Below, in pieces: positions 35,969-49,302 of a DNA stretch of 64,000 bases. Source of the stretch: Cordia subcordata (Eukaryota; Streptophyta; Magnoliopsida; Boraginales; Cordiaceae). The notes under the pieces are model-generated. The model was not told the origin of the DNA. It made no database searches and worked only from the letters and a program-made list of their open reading frames with translations. Location of the stretch: assembly GCA_028554755.1 (NCBI GenBank), contig JAPTOF010000006.1, positions 11,030,501 through 11,094,500 of the forward strand, read 5' to 3'. Each line of letters starts with the position of its first letter. Within the stretch, counting starts at the first letter, position 1. The position numbers and the translations under genes are program-made.

Positions 35969-38900
35969 TCAGGTAGTAAGGATGGGTGGAAGGTAGTCAG
36001 ATTTAGTTCCAAGGATGCGGGCTTTTGTGTCGGGGAAAAACTCCATTCCTGGCAACTCTGTGACTTCACCTTCACTAGTAACCCCAACCGGGTAGCCGAG
36101 CAAGTGTCCAGGCAGGTCTCTTTCAAGACTTTCACTAGCATAGAGATCCCAGTATTGGCTTGCTGCCCGGTTCACCTTGCGGACACATTCCTCGCTTTCT
36201 GGGTGAAGGAAGGTATCATCGAGCATACCAAGGTGCTCATACCATAGAGCCAAACGGAAACCGTGAACTTGACCCCTTGCTGGTTGCCTGCTAGCCAGAT
36301 GATATGGTTGGTACGCTCCAATTGCAATCTCAGAATCCCTCGAACCATCCATTGATCTCTGATTGATATTTGCAGATCCTACTATGATGTATTCATCATC
36401 AACTGCAGAAGATGAAAAGTTAGTGTTTAGATTATATTACTTCGTCGGAATTAAATTAGTGTATCATGTTCCTCCATCTTGTCCAACTATAGATGTGTTT
36501 CGAGTCATCCCATTCAACAAGGTCTAATATACACCTGAACTTATGTTTGTCACGATATATTTAATCAAGTTATTCTATTTTCAGGACTCAAACTATATGC
36601 AAATTGTGACAATCGTAACGATAGATTTCTAAAGAAGAGAAACTAGGCATATGTACAAGACTGTGTTGCAATATATATTATGCAGTTTACAACAACCTAC
36701 AAGTTTTAATTTTTCCACACAAAATGCTGTAAGCAAATTAAAATATCAAATCAATCAAATTTAATATCTCGATCTCATTATATTTTGAAAAGCTAAGACA
36801 AATTGCTAACTGCAAATGAGAGATGCTACTTACCTATCATCATCTTTGAATGAACATAGATCATGAATCGACGAGCCTCCTGAGCTTTCAGATAATCTGA
36901 ATCAGGTTCAGGCTGTTCTGAAGGCTGATATTCTCCACTCTTTTTCACTTCCCGATTACCTAGGCAGAAAAATGTCAAATAATTCTTAGGGTCCTCATCA
37001 CTTCCCCTGGCTCTGAGAGCCTGAACAATTTCTTTGTACATCATCTCCATGGTTCTCTTCTGCCAATCCAATATTGCCTGAACTGATGCACTCTCAGGGA
37101 TTCCCTCTGGCCACATTGGGACAACAATGTAAACAGTAAACCTTTCCCCAGCCTCAATCTTACTAATAATTTTCAAAGTGAGTTCCTTGGGAACAAGATG
37201 CAAACAACCAACATCCTCAACCTTCAGATCATCGCACTGCCAGTCAAAACAGCTTCCCAGGAAGTACTGATTTTCAATATAGATAAAATTCTTTGCTCGA
37301 CGGATGGCATTAATATATGCATCTTGGATACTTCTGTCAATTATGTTATCCTTCCCACTAACAAGACCTGCTCGGGCTGCATCTTCAGGTGTGTCAGGGA
37401 GGCCAAAAGCAGCCCCACCATCAATGGATCTAAACAATTGTACATGCCATGTCTCAGGATCATCGCGGAATGTAACTGGAGATGGGGGAATGATAATATC
37501 ATCGAGCTCCCTCAAGTTAACTAGAACATCCTTTCCACCTTGCTTTCTCCACCGCTGCTCAAAGTTAAACAAAACATCCCAAGCTATTGGTCCCTCAACC
37601 TTGGAATGAATGTCATGCCAGGGCTCCCTTGGTCCACCTTTAGTGACAGCAGCACCAGTAAAATTGGGCTGATGAAAATCATCATGGTGCGCAGTATCTA
37701 ATGTCCTGAAAAGGGAGTGGAAGGGGGTGTCATATCTCCCATCACAAAGATCAATACCTCCAACAAAACTCACAATTCTCCTCTTCTCAGATTCTCCATT
37801 GGGAAAAGCACTATCGACCACCACAATCTTCTGGTGATGAGTGAACATTGTCGAAATTTGTAGATCCTGAACAAAGCTCCCACCATCATCAGGGTTGCGT
37901 GGGCATAGGATACAATGCACATCGGTGTCTTGGAAGAACTGTTGTGTTTCTTCATCATGAGTGGCCATCAAACCATCCTTCTTCAGTAGGCCGACAGAGG
38001 TCCTATCATCCCAAACAAGCATAAGAACCTTAACTCCTTCACTTGCCTTCCTCTTGAGCAGCTCGCCAAGAGTAATGTCTCCCCCAGGCTTTTGCCTCCT
38101 TGAGTCCCTTATCAAGCTGATTTCTGTATATACAGACCAGCCAGTAATATAAATTAAATGCTTTGCATTAGTGATTGCATCAAATACATCTTCCCAACAT
38201 CTGTGGGGCTCATAATACTTTCCTCCAGCAAGAGGTATTTTTGGAATGAAGTTGTCCGGCACATGGGCATCTTGGTACAAAGAAACCCGACATCCTGTTC
38301 TCTGCGGAAAGAAAGTATAAGGAACACCAGGAAATTTGGCGCTCCTAATTCCACCTGCCCAGCTGCGATCTCTAGTCACATCAAAGAATTGCAGCCTCAC
38401 ATGAATCTTGGAACCTTCTTCAATGGGATTTTTATCCTCATCCAGTATCTCAACCCACCTATCAATTTCTTCCCCTTCCAAGAGCTCATCAACTGGTATA
38501 TAAGCTCTTCCAATTAAAGTTGCACCAATGGGATTGTCATCTTTAACTGTAAATATGACATTTGAAGCCTTATGGGCACAGTAGATGTGAAAAGACTCCT
38601 CCCACTTTGGGTTGCTGGGTTCATTCTCAATCATTCTAGTCCTCCCAACCCTAGCCTTTTCAAGATCAATGGTTGCATAAATTTTGGGAGTTCCTTTGCC
38701 AATACCAACCTTCTCGCTGATGTTTGCCATAAGCTACAAAAAGCAGATTTCCAGTGGCAAGAAGAATTATCAGAAACAGGACATCACAAACAATGAAACA
38801 ACTGTGCTGCTTTACACCAATAGACTGGTAAATCACGAATGGAATTATTTTGCACCAAAATAATGGTTCATTTAATAATATGGTCTTTAACCAGAACTAT

Positions 38901-40899
38901 ACTTGATTCTGCCATGACAATCACTTAACAATAATAGCAATCCACAAAAGTTAGACCAAGATAAATGCAACTATAGACATGCGTCTATGCATCAGGTGAC
39001 CAACAAAAGATGTAAAATCCTAATGAACTAGTTGAAGTGATTAGACTTTTAACATATATCCACTTTCTCAGATTACTATGCTGCTAAATATAAACATCCC
39101 CACACACACACACAAAGAGAGAGAGAGAAAGAGAGGGAGAGAGAGAGGAGAATGTCTCTAGATGTATATATGTGCTCCTAAATCATTTCCTTCCATAAAA
39201 GTTAATTTAAGATGAACAGAAATGTCAGCTTTGAACAACAAGAGACCATTTCGACTGAAATTTAATAAAACTCAGTGCTGCATGTAAAAGTAGGAACGAC
39301 TCATCTAACAAGATGTACAAAGAAGGTAGGATAAACAAAAGCCCAAACCATTTCTAATGAATTCCATCCACTTCCAGAGTTCAAGAACAGAGGAATAAGC
39401 TTAAATCTTAAGAGTTTGAACAAAATATGAAAACATAATACAGCATCAGAGGGGAGAGAGTGGCATCAGAAAATAACAAAACTTTAACTGTTAGTCCATG
39501 AGGAGAGGACCAGGAGACAAAAGGATGGGGAAATATCTTTTTTGAGGAGTTCAAGTTCAGGGTACCCAGTATTCTTTTCCAAAGAGAAACCCAGCCACAA
39601 AAACCTTTTATCCATCATCCTGTGCATTCAGCAGATATAAAACAGCTACCAAGTTAAACATTGTAATCACATGGCCAGCTAATTCAACCATCCCACTTTG
39701 CATGAAAGTTTGATTATATTCATCGCCTAGAATTTGAAAGGCAATATCCTTTCTAAAGAGAAATTCAATCACAACCTCTTTTTTCCATCCTCTGTAGATT
39801 CAGAAGATATAAGACAGCCAAGAATTCAAAATTATCTAAGCAAGATCATCTAAGTGAGTGTTGTAAGTAGAACAATACTCTGTATTTCTATTTATTGAAC
39901 AGAATTTGAGGCTACTTTGCACGAGACTTTGCATTCCATTAATGGACTAGAATTCAAAGAGAAGTGGGGAAGGAAAAACTAGAAGCACCAGAAGTCTTAA
40001 TAGCTTAATCATGAAGACCATTAACAATCAGATTTGAGCATGGCATAAGAACATAAAACATGATAACTGTTGCATCACAAGAAGGTCCAATTATGCACAC
40101 AACTCAACAGCGACATCCAAAGAGCAATGTACACACAAAGACACACGGGCACAAAAAATCAGTAAAAAGCAGATCACGTCTCACTGGTTAGACTTATGCT
40201 ATGTTTGGAAAAAGCTTATTTGAGATGCTTATCTTATTCGTTAAGGATACTTTTTTACAACTATAGATAAGACAAAGATATATGCTTCATTACACTTCCA
40301 AATAATTCCCACCATATCCCTTTACAATCTTATCAAAATAAACCATGCTTTTCTATATAAAACATCAAATAAGAAAAGCATCTTATAATAAGCTCATTCC
40401 AAACACAGAATTAGTCTACAAATTAAAGATCACAACTGATCTAGGATTCCCTTAAGGCTCAAAAGTCAATTGCAGTTTATCGAATAAAAAATCATAACTG
40501 ATCTAGGATTCCCTAAAGTTGCAAAGTGCAGTTATGTTCAACTCACTAGAACTAACAAACACCATGTAGATCAATCTGTCACACGTCCAAACAGCCCAAA
40601 AATGAAAAATCACATGCCATAAAGAAACCATTGAAAAAAATATACAAACAAGCAGCTTTTCAATAATCAATTTCCACCCAACAATTTTTCTCTTCTTTCT
40701 CCAAAAACCCAAATCGAAAGAACAAAATATAACACCAAAAAAAAAAAAAACCATATTTAGCATAATGCAAAACACGTGATAAAGATCATATGATCATTAT
40801 TACCTTACCGAAGACCCCGGGTTCATCACCATGTTGGCTTAGCCTATCAACCTCGTAAATGGTAACATGAAGCGTGCCATGAAGTGAAATCTGAGACAT
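35969..40899 (-). CDS. PLDALPHA1: Phospholipase D alpha (3 coding exons)
   Basis: Hydrolyses membrane phosphatidylcholine and similar lipids to phosphatidic acid and a free head group; plant PLD-alpha is a Ca2+-dependent enzyme acting in stress, wound and ABA signalling. Exons on the minus strand: 40899-40804 (32 codons, [17 protein letters not shown]..., donor AAG|GTAATA), 38733-36834 ([10 protein letters not shown]...) and 36402-35969. All junctions are GT-AG with matching phase, giving 809 residues, the usual PLD-alpha length. An N-terminal C2 domain (about residues 1-155) is followed by two HKD catalytic motifs: HHQKIVVVD (His332, Lys334, Asp339) and VHSKMMIVDD (His660, Lys662, Asp667). 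The second HKD is split by intron 2. Downstream are [12 protein letters not shown] and the C-terminal [11 protein letters not shown], both conserved in the family. The gene appears intact. Confidence 0.97.
39100..39153. repeat. Compound (CA)n/(GA)n microsatellite in PLD intron 1
   Basis: (CA)n at about 39101-39114 passes into an imperfect (GA)n tract to about 39152. It is noncoding, inside the 2.07-kb first coding intron. Confidence 0.9.
40197..40410. mobile_element. Tourist-like MITE in PLD intron 1
   Basis: TTA duplications (40194-40196, 40411-40413) flank a 214-bp element. Left end TGCTATGTTTGGAAAAAGCT; right end GCTCATTCCAAACACAGAA, giving imperfect inverted repeats of about 35 bp that both include AAGCTTATT-like and GATGCTTnTC sequences. 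It is related to 19219-19490 by its ends and TTA target. Confidence 0.7.
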
Positions 40900-40908
40900 T
40901 TTCCACAC

Positions 40909-41022
40909 CTGTATAATTTCAAAGCACACAATTATACACACAGAACAGTATAATCTTTCACACTGTATAACACGACCTACGAAAGATGAAGAAAATACGA
41001 AAGAGAATACGTGAAAAAAAAC
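40909..41022 (-). other. Probable 5' UTR intron of the PLD gene
   Basis: Just upstream of the ATG, the minus strand shows a donor CACAAG|GTTTTT (exon end 41023) and an acceptor TTATACAG|GTGTGG (exon start 40908), bounding 114 bases that are T-rich in sense. The leader would continue to about 41090. A diverged copy of this region lies at 45681-45875. Assignment rests on splice-site shape and position only. Confidence 0.5.
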
Positions 41023-41301
41023 CTTGTGGATTTGAGATCTGAGAGCTTTAAAATGGTACCTGGGGCGTGATCCGAAAGTTGCTGCTTTAATAGAATGAGA
41101 GACTACGTGTGGAGTGAGTGTTTTGTGTGTGTGTGATCCGCGAAAGATGTGTTAAGTTGGACAAAAGTACATACGCGGAGGGGAACACACGTTTGAGTTT
41201 TAGATTTTGAGGTTCAGAGTGCGGATATGCTGTATTTGTTATTTTATTGGGAATTTGTACCCCGTTACTAAGCAAACGCTTATCGCTCTCTTGAATAAGA
41301 G

Positions 41302-41767
41302 GGTGTTTGGTTTGATTTTTTTCTGGTCAAATTTATTTAAAGCTTAATTTAAGTTAATAGAATTGTTTATTTTAATAAAAAATGTGTTTTTTTAAAGTAG
41401 TTTTAAGTAGAAAATAAAAAGTTTTCTAATCCCAGTTTTTGTTTTTTATGGCTTTAAACACGTTGAAAAAAAAAACAAGTTTGACCAAATCATTTACTAT
41501 CTTATCCTTACCTTTTTATTTTTATTACTAAAATATATTTTCTCTTTTATCTTATACTTATCTTTTTAAATTATATTTTAATGTCCTTAATAGTTATTTT
41601 AACTGTATAACTTACTTTTCAGCCCACTTTAATCAAACATGTAAAAACTTATTTTTATAACTATAAATTTTATTCAAACACGTAACTACTTAAAGTTGAT
41701 AATAAAAAAAGTCACTTAAAGTTAGAAGTGTTTTAAGTAGCTTTTTTATAAGTCAATCCAAACACTC
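41302..41767. mobile_element. 460-bp non-autonomous element, copy 2
   Basis: Ends GGTGTTTGGTTTGAT and AAGTCAATCCAAACAC. It aligns end to end, in reverse orientation, with 9010-9469 and is nearly the same length (466 vs 460). It lies just upstream of the PLD promoter region. No ORF. Confidence 0.65.
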
Positions 41768-41999
41768 TCTAAAAGTGATTGGTAAATTTTATTAAATAAA
41801 TAACTTATGAATATTGAATAAATAATTTTTTATTTTAAACAAATATTTATACCTATTTTTGTATATAAATATTTATTAATTTTACAGTTGTTAATAGATA
41901 TTGTGATAATCTGCGGATATAGTCTAGTACACTATGCTCTGTACTTCTACAGATACATGATATAATTTGCGTATCTAGTTGACACCCAAATTAAAAATA

Positions 42000-44900
42000 C
42001 TTTCAACAAGCATATAAGAGATTTAAAGACGGAAAGATTTATCACTCAAAGCTAAAAAGAAAAGAAAATAAAAGAGAGAAAATACGATAAAAACTAAAGA
42101 AATCGAGAATAACAAATCAGGGGAAACAAGTAGTAGGAACTTGGGAACTTATATCATATATCTACACATATACAAGTGTATATACATGACAAACAGGTGT
42201 GGAGTACAAAACAAACAGTCAATGAACAATCAATTATGAGGTAGTGGACAACAGTTGTGGGATACTGGAGAAACAGGCAAGTACACTTTGCATATTTTAT
42301 TTTCGAGGACCACTTGGAATTAGTAATTTCATATCTCATGTTTTGTACAAATTTATTGTTTTTTTTATAATATATACATGGATTTTAGTTATGAATTTTT
42401 CTGTATTTAAAATACACGTGTAATATATTTTGAATGTTAATGATTGATAATATCATCCCTAAATTAAATGTATACATACTCATATATATGTGCACTAATA
42501 AGTAACTTGTGCAATATAAGGATTCGTATATATTAACGACCATATATTTTTAATTTTAATATAAAATAAATAATTTTTGATTGATTAAATTATAAGAGAT
42601 AATAAATTAAATTGTTTTTGAATTAGTTAATTTTAATTTCTCTTTTGAATAGAGAAAATGTTGCGTGTAATGTCATATGACTATACAAATTTGTTGTGTT
42701 TGGTTTTAAACGACAAAATAACATGAAAGTTATTTTAACATATAAAGAAAAGATAAATTGACAAAAAAATAAAATAAAGTACAGAAAATAGGTTTGTAAT
42801 TTGATATGGAAATAATTGATTTGTTTTTCCTTTGGATTGGATCCAGGGGCTTTGGCGTTCACATCATGCCCGTGATGCTAGCCACATGCAGACGGTGATT
42901 GTCTTCTTCTTTTTGTGTGTAGGTATTATTAGTGCTTCAATCACTTGCTTTTTACTTGTATTTGATTGATATTATAATTCTTGGATCTTGAAATAAGTAT
43001 GGATTAAGGTTCTAATTGTCCTAATTTTTGAACGCTTAAAGATATTATTTTATGAGTATAAAGTTAAAGCTACCTATTTAGCTCATTTTTGGAAGAATTT
43101 TTTGGTAAAAATCAAAGTAAAAAAAAAAAAAAAAAGCTAAAAAAATCTATTGTAAAAAGAGTGTTGGAAATCTGTTCTACATCATGTACCATGTTTTTTT
43201 TTTTGGTCCTTTGTTTTTTTCTAAAAAATAACACTCCATATTTTTAAAATTTAATATTGCCTTCAAATAACCTAAACGTTTAATATCAATACAAGACTAA
43301 ACAATCAATAACTTAACAACAAATAAAATCTAAATTTTACATTATATTGGAAGTTATTCTTTATTTTCTTTTCTATACTTCTTACAATTTAATATTATTT
43401 TAAAATAAATAATGTTTAATAATTAAAATACAAGGTCAAAAAGTCAACTTATTTTGTTCAAAAAATCCTTTTGCCAAAATACTTTCAAAAACAAGTTTTG
43501 ACAAATTATTTTTGCATTTATAATATGAATACATCAACAAAATAGAAAAAAAAAGAGCATATATATAATATAATACTTGACTTGAGAGGCGAGATCAAGA
43601 ATAACTTAAAAAGTTGAGGCTATATCCTCTAATGTAATGTATTAGATCCGATCTTATGGGAGTGGAGGGTTATCTTTAAAAAAAAAAAAAAAAACTTGAC
43701 TTGAGAGGCTATCAGCCAATCACGGATCTGAAGATCCGGGTGAAGATCAGATTGACTTGAGCATGTTACGGAATAAAAAAAAGTATACTGAAAAAGGGAT
43801 CATGTTACCATATTCTCCTATTCCTTCATTGGCATTGGATCCCACGTCATTTTCATGATTCAATACGCGAAACAAAAACCCTAACCCTTTGAAAGAATAT
43901 GGGGAATTATTGTTTTCCTTATGTGATGCACGAGATGAGAGGTAAATTTTAATATAATAAGTATATAATTAAAATATTTTAATAATTAAAATAAAAAAAA
44001 TATATAATTGAGCATAATTTATTTGTCTTCAATTATTATAGTGTGTTAATTTGATATTATTGGAGAATAGTGTTGGCATTCGTTAGTTCGTCAAGAAATT
44101 CCAAAATATTCCTTTGCTATTTTGCAAGAATAGAGATATTTAAATTATTTCACCATCAACTTATAATTTTCAAATGATTTTGAAAAAACAAAAATCAGAA
44201 CCTTATAAGTATCTCTGCAGTAGTAGGTATGTTTAGGCATGAAGCACATAATGTAAGCAAAGACTAGACATAAAAAGCCTTGAAACTATTAGTCATTTGT
44301 ACGTTGTCAATGAAACACGGCAAAAAGAAAACAGAACGGGCGGCAGCTTTGGGAGGAATGAATTTGGTTTGCAGTACGAGCAACACTAATATTATAGAGA
44401 CATGAATCTTAAATATTTTATTAATAAATTTTAAACGAGAATCATAATATTGCAGAAATTATATATTTTTCTTGAATAATAAATTGTGATATTTTAATTA
44501 AATTTTACTATATCTTGTAAAATTATCAGTAACGAATGATTCCCGCAACTCCGCTCTCATGAAAATCTTCCAATAATATCATAATTTTTTTTTAATAGGG
44601 ACTTAATAATTTTAAACTACTCCTATTGGTTGCTAGTATATTTATATCAATAGCATATAATTCTTAAATAATCAAATAAATATCATGATGTGTTATGAAT
44701 AAATTTAACATCAAATTGTATTCGGATATGGATGCGGATACAGATTCAGATATGGACAGATATTCCACCCCCTACTTGTCAGTACATCATGGGTCTCCAT
44801 CTCATTTTCAGTGGTGCAACACCATACACGACGACCAAACTGCAGATTTCTCATCTCTTTCTCTCCTTCGACAAAGGAGTATGAGGGGTAGCATCTGTAT

Positions 44901-45400
44901 GACAGTCCAATCACCTTCCAACACGCGTCCTCGATGGGCATTTTCTTTAATCGTATATCTGGCCATGCTTCGGGTGGCGCTATGTAACACGGCATTCTTT
45001 TTGAGTCGGCATCACAGGGATGTCACTATAACATGCCGACCTGTCAATATAAATGCGTAAAAGGAGTAGGCATCATCTAAGACTCAATAATTTAGTGATT
45101 TGTCCTTTCTTTTGAATCTAGAAGATATTAGCATTTAGTATCATTAATTATACTCGGCTTTCGATTTCTTTATATTTAAAAAAAGGGGAAAAAGGACCAA
45201 TCATTCAGTTAATTCAATAAGAATAGATAATTCAAGTTTGTTTTTACGAGTTTTGAGCTAATTTTCTAAGCGGAGTTAGTCTGACTAATCGGTTGAGTGG
45301 TACATATGAGTCCTACAAACATCTTGCGACATAACCTGATTGTTTGAACAATCAACCATTTTAAAGAGTTTATCCAAGTTTACAGTAAAACTTCTGTTGT
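42000..45400. other. Gene-free AT-rich spacer
   Basis: No supported coding region. A GC-richer block at 44770-45055 is open on both strands but matches nothing I know and is probably transposon debris. A long A-run lies at 43119-43135. CTTGACTTGAGAGGC occurs twice near 43577 and 43695, suggesting a small local duplication. Confidence 0.35.
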
Positions 45401-45680
45401 ATAAGTGATGAAGTAGGCATAACCACAGCAGACTAAAGATTTATACTACTAATTGCACAAACAATATGAGGTGGTGGAGGGGAATAGACTAATTGTGTCT
45501 AGTTCTAAGGAGAAGACGCAACGGGAATAGTATTAGTAGCATTTGATATATTATGTGTTTCAAAATTTAAGAATTAAATTTCCCAACACTTTTGGATCTT
45601 AGGTACATATGTCTACATTTACAAACTTCTCTATTTTTATTTTTTCTTAATTATTTGGTTAGTTGATGTGTCGAGGTTTA

Positions 45681-45875
45681 ATTTCAAGCGCACAATTACA
45701 CACACTGAACGGTATAGTTTTCACACAGTATTACACTAACCACAAAAGATGAAGAAATGGCAAAGAGAATAAAGAAAAGCCTTCTGGATTTGAGATTTGA
45801 TATCTGAGATCTTTAACATGATGTAGAGAATGTGATCTGAAATTTGCCGTCGTAAAAAATGAGATCTAAGAGTTT
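45681..45875 (-). pseudogene. Relic copy of the PLD 5' leader region
   Basis: This ~195-bp block aligns with 40917-41100, the leader and leader intron of the PLD gene, in the same orientation. Shared landmarks in order: CACACAATTA/CGCACAATTA, CACAC(A/T)GAAC, AAAGATGAAGAAA, AAAGAGAATA, GGATTTGAGAT, TCTGAGA and GTGATC(C/T)GAAA. Identity is roughly 75%. No PLD coding exon is seen beside it, so it looks like the remnant of an old tandem duplication or a duplicated promoter. Confidence 0.65.
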
Positions 45876-45989
45876 CAATATGGCTTCGTATGTATTATTA
45901 CGCCTACACTTTTAATTTAAATATGTCAATAAGTTTTGATTGATTAAACTATAAAAGATAATAGATTAACTTATATTTGAATGAATTAA

Positions 45990-46326
45990 TCTATATACTT
46001 ACTATATAATAAAGTAAAATAAATTATAATTTCGTGCTACTAAGTGGCGCTTTATATAATAAACTTTTCATAATTATTTATCAGTTAATTAAATATTCCT
46101 ATTCTTAGGTCATTTTTATTTTCCATTATTTACTTTGTTCCATTCATGTATTAAACATTTTAATTTAATTAATATTTTGTCCTTTCTTTATATATATCAT
46201 CATTGTTCCATTATTCCATAGTATATAATTGTTTCAATAACTATTTAGTAAGATGCAAAAAAAATATAGTTTTAATATATCACATCACCTATGTCGCTCC
46301 CCATACATCTCACGAGTGTCACACTA
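45990..46326 (+). mobile_element. Non-autonomous Helitron-like element
   Basis: It starts TCTATATACTTACTATATAA, continues through TAATTTCGTGCTACTAAGTGGCGC and ends CACGAGTGTCACACTAG, fitting a 5' TC start and a CTAG end with A immediately before TC. The body matches element A at 25133-25455 in reverse. No coding sequence. Length 337 bp. Confidence 0.5.
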
Positions 46327-46869
46327 GATTATAATATTACTGAATTTAAGAATGGTTTAAATTGGCTTATGAAAAAAGTAAATTTTTTTACAACTTTTGA
46401 TCACCCAATTGTGAGTGATGCAGCTATATTAGATTCTTCTTTCTCCTTACTCCTTTTTTTCTTTTTTTTTTCCTAATATTGATTATAACTATGGCTAGCA
46501 TTAATTAACTTATATATACATATATTCTAACAACGTTGTAACGACAAGAATGATTTTTTAATTTGTATGCTATAAGATTCTCCAAAAGAAGCAACCTTTG
46601 TTTCAAGAGTGGTGAAGTAGGCATAATAAGAGGAGAATAAAAATGTTACACTAATAATTGCGCCAATAAAATGGGGAAATAGAGGGGGCAATAGAAATTA
46701 TTACCAATTTGACCTAGTTACAAGGAGAGGACAAAACAAGAAAATGCGAAATAGTATTAATTCGTATCATTTTAATATGAGATGTGTTTCAAAATTTAAG
46801 AATTTATTTTCGCTAGTCTTTTGGATCTCAGGTGCATATGTCTACATTTACATACTTTATATGCTACAT

Positions 46870-49290
46870 ATATACTAATTCTGATTCCCTTCCAACAACT
46901 ACATACAAAACCATTCTTGAGGTTTTCGAAAGTAGTCTTTCCCCATAAGTTTGTCGAAATAACAGAAACAAATCACCAGGAAATTTTTTAATTAAGTTGA
47001 GCATATTATGACAATATTCGAACAAAAAAAGGAGCATATTATGACAATATCTATATCTATACCATATATAAGAAATGACGATACCCCTCACATTGCTTTT
47101 CTCCAAAAATTCATGTGACAGTAGCATAGACAAACTAAATTCTTATCAATACTACATGAAATGGGCTTCTCATTTTATCCACAAAATTCATTTATTACCA
47201 CTCGTCCCCAAAAATTTAGGGCTGTTAATCACCTAAAATTTTTATCTTCCTTTAGCTTTTGACTCTCAAACTTAAAAGAACACAACTATTCGAGGTGTTT
47301 GATATTTATAAAAATTTAATTTATACTATAAAACTAATATCAAAACTAGTACATTGCATACGTAAAAAGCCGGTGACATTGAATGAATGCGGCCGGCTTG
47401 TATTTCTATAGTGGGCTATACTTGATATAATGTCCAACTCGAGAGTCCAAACCAACTATACCTCTCACCCTCTGGCCCGAAACTTCTTTTTGTTCCTCAA
47501 AATAGAAACTAGTTCCTTTTTCCATTCTCCTTGTGTCGACCGAGCACAACACAACAATCTGATAGTCAATTGAACACCGATAATACCGTTATCTGCAAGC
47601 TTTGAAATCGTTCCTAGGTTGTGAACATATCTTAAATAGCCGTAAACATGTAATTTATTATTATGAACATATGATATAAAGCTTTTGTATATATAATATA
47701 AGAGTAATAGATAAGTAAATTGCGAACAATTAAAACTTTTGAACATAAAGTGTTAAAATTGTAAATATATAACATGTGATTTGTAAATAACTAAAAGTTG
47801 TAAATATATAATATAAATATTATGAACTTATAATAACAAAGTTGTGAACGTTCTATAGGATATAAAATGCTAAGTGGGTGCAAAATATTTGGGGTGTATG
47901 GTATCTATATTCAAAAGTGTTTGAGAGTGTTTATAAACTGGCCAAATATGCTTACAAGTAGAATATCAATTACTTTTCATGAATGGCGATTCGAACACAA
48001 TACTCATAAATTTTAACTATGAAGGTTATCACTGACTTAAAAACTAAAAACTATTGTTGACGAGGACAACGCCAGGAATTTAATACTATTGCGGGCCAAA
48101 AGTCAATTAAGAGGATTGATATTTGACAATATTATATATTTTAAACTTTAATAAATATAAATAATACTATTTAAAAAGAACAACAATAAATTAAGTAAAA
48201 GAAACTGAGAACGAACTGAAATTTAGTCAGTGAAGTTGACTCCGTCTTCATTCATAAAATAGAATTAATCAATTACCACACCTACAAAAACATATTTGAG
48301 CTAAAAATAATGTCAACTTTTATTAGGATAAATAAATACATGAATTTAGTTAATTTGAATGTAATTGATTATGTATAAATAATATATATACCTAGCAAAG
48401 ATTATATTATATAGAAACTTTAAAACTGCCTAGCTAAAAATAAACAAATAAAGTATTTTAGTGCACTTCTGACTTTTACCCATTTAATTGCGAATTTATT
48501 GTGGAAACTTGATCACTAAAATATCATATACAAACAGGAAAAAAAAAAGTTACACACTTAAAAAATCACTACAAGTCTATTTTTGACAAATCACTTAGTC
48601 ATTTTGATTTTTGCCAAATTAAAACTAGTCGATTTCATTTTATACGAGAACCAACTTTTGAATATGAGAATTGATATTGAGGTGAATAAAGTAAATAAGA
48701 AGAAAAATGACTAGGTCAAAAGAAGATGAACAAGATCATAGGCTCAACTCTATTACAATGTTAATGTTGATGAGAAAATAAGAGAAATGAAAAAACAAAG
48801 CTTCTATTTTAAGGAACAACAAAAAATGGAAGAAAAAACAAAATTTTCAGGGGCGAGGGTGAAGAGGTGTTCTTGGTTTGGACTTTGGAGATGGTATTCT
48901 CAACATTCGACTGAGACCAAATCGTGAGCCCAAATGTAAGGTTATATCCAGTTAAGCCCACTATAGAAACATAAGCCTGGCCACATTGTCAACATTCGCC
49001 GAGGTTTTGTCAAGTCAAGCCCACTATAGAAACATATACTGATTGAATTATATGTTGAAAAATTTCTCTTTAAAGTGGACTACTATTAATTATTTTTTTG
49101 TCTTATAAAATAGGTCGAATATTTAGTTAACAAGTTGGACTTTGTTATCATATTGGTTTTAGCCTACTTTATAAATCCATACGGTTCTTTTGTGCGTAGA
49201 TCCATATATTCTGATAAATCTTTTTATGAGTAGGACTGTCAGAATTTATTATAAACAGGGTTAGGTCTCCTCTCCTCCTCTTAACCCTAA
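46870..49290. other. Gene-free AT-rich spacer
   Basis: No supported coding region. Two short repeats of CATATTATGACAATAT lie close together at about 47000 and 47034. The sequence CCCACTATAGAAACATA recurs at about 48957 and 49019, with TCAACATTCG also repeated nearby (48900, 48989). Otherwise nothing recognised. Confidence 0.35.
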
Positions 49291-49302
49291 TAGTTTGTTT
49301 CC

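Larger units (their letters stand above)
45405..46860. repeat. Direct ~240-bp duplication (two copies)
   Basis: Copies at about 45405-45640 and 46605-46858 share, in order, GAAGTAGGCATAA, TAATTGC(A/G)C, AAGGAGA, AATAGTATTA, ATGTGTTTCAAAATTTAAGAATT, TTTTGGATCT(T/C)AGGT and CATATGTCTACATTTACA. Identity is roughly 75-80%. They are separated by the PLD leader relic and a Helitron-like insertion. The unit has no ORF; it may be a transposon piece or part of a segmental duplication. Confidence 0.7.

Noticed and set aside
37198..38796. Plus-strand ORFs within the PLD gene
   Set aside because: They are antisense shadows of the highly conserved PLD exon 2.
44695..45060. Overlapping ORFs of 121 (plus) and 94 (minus) codons
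   Set aside because: Neither strand shows a known domain, splice signals or promoter; kept only as possible transposon debris.
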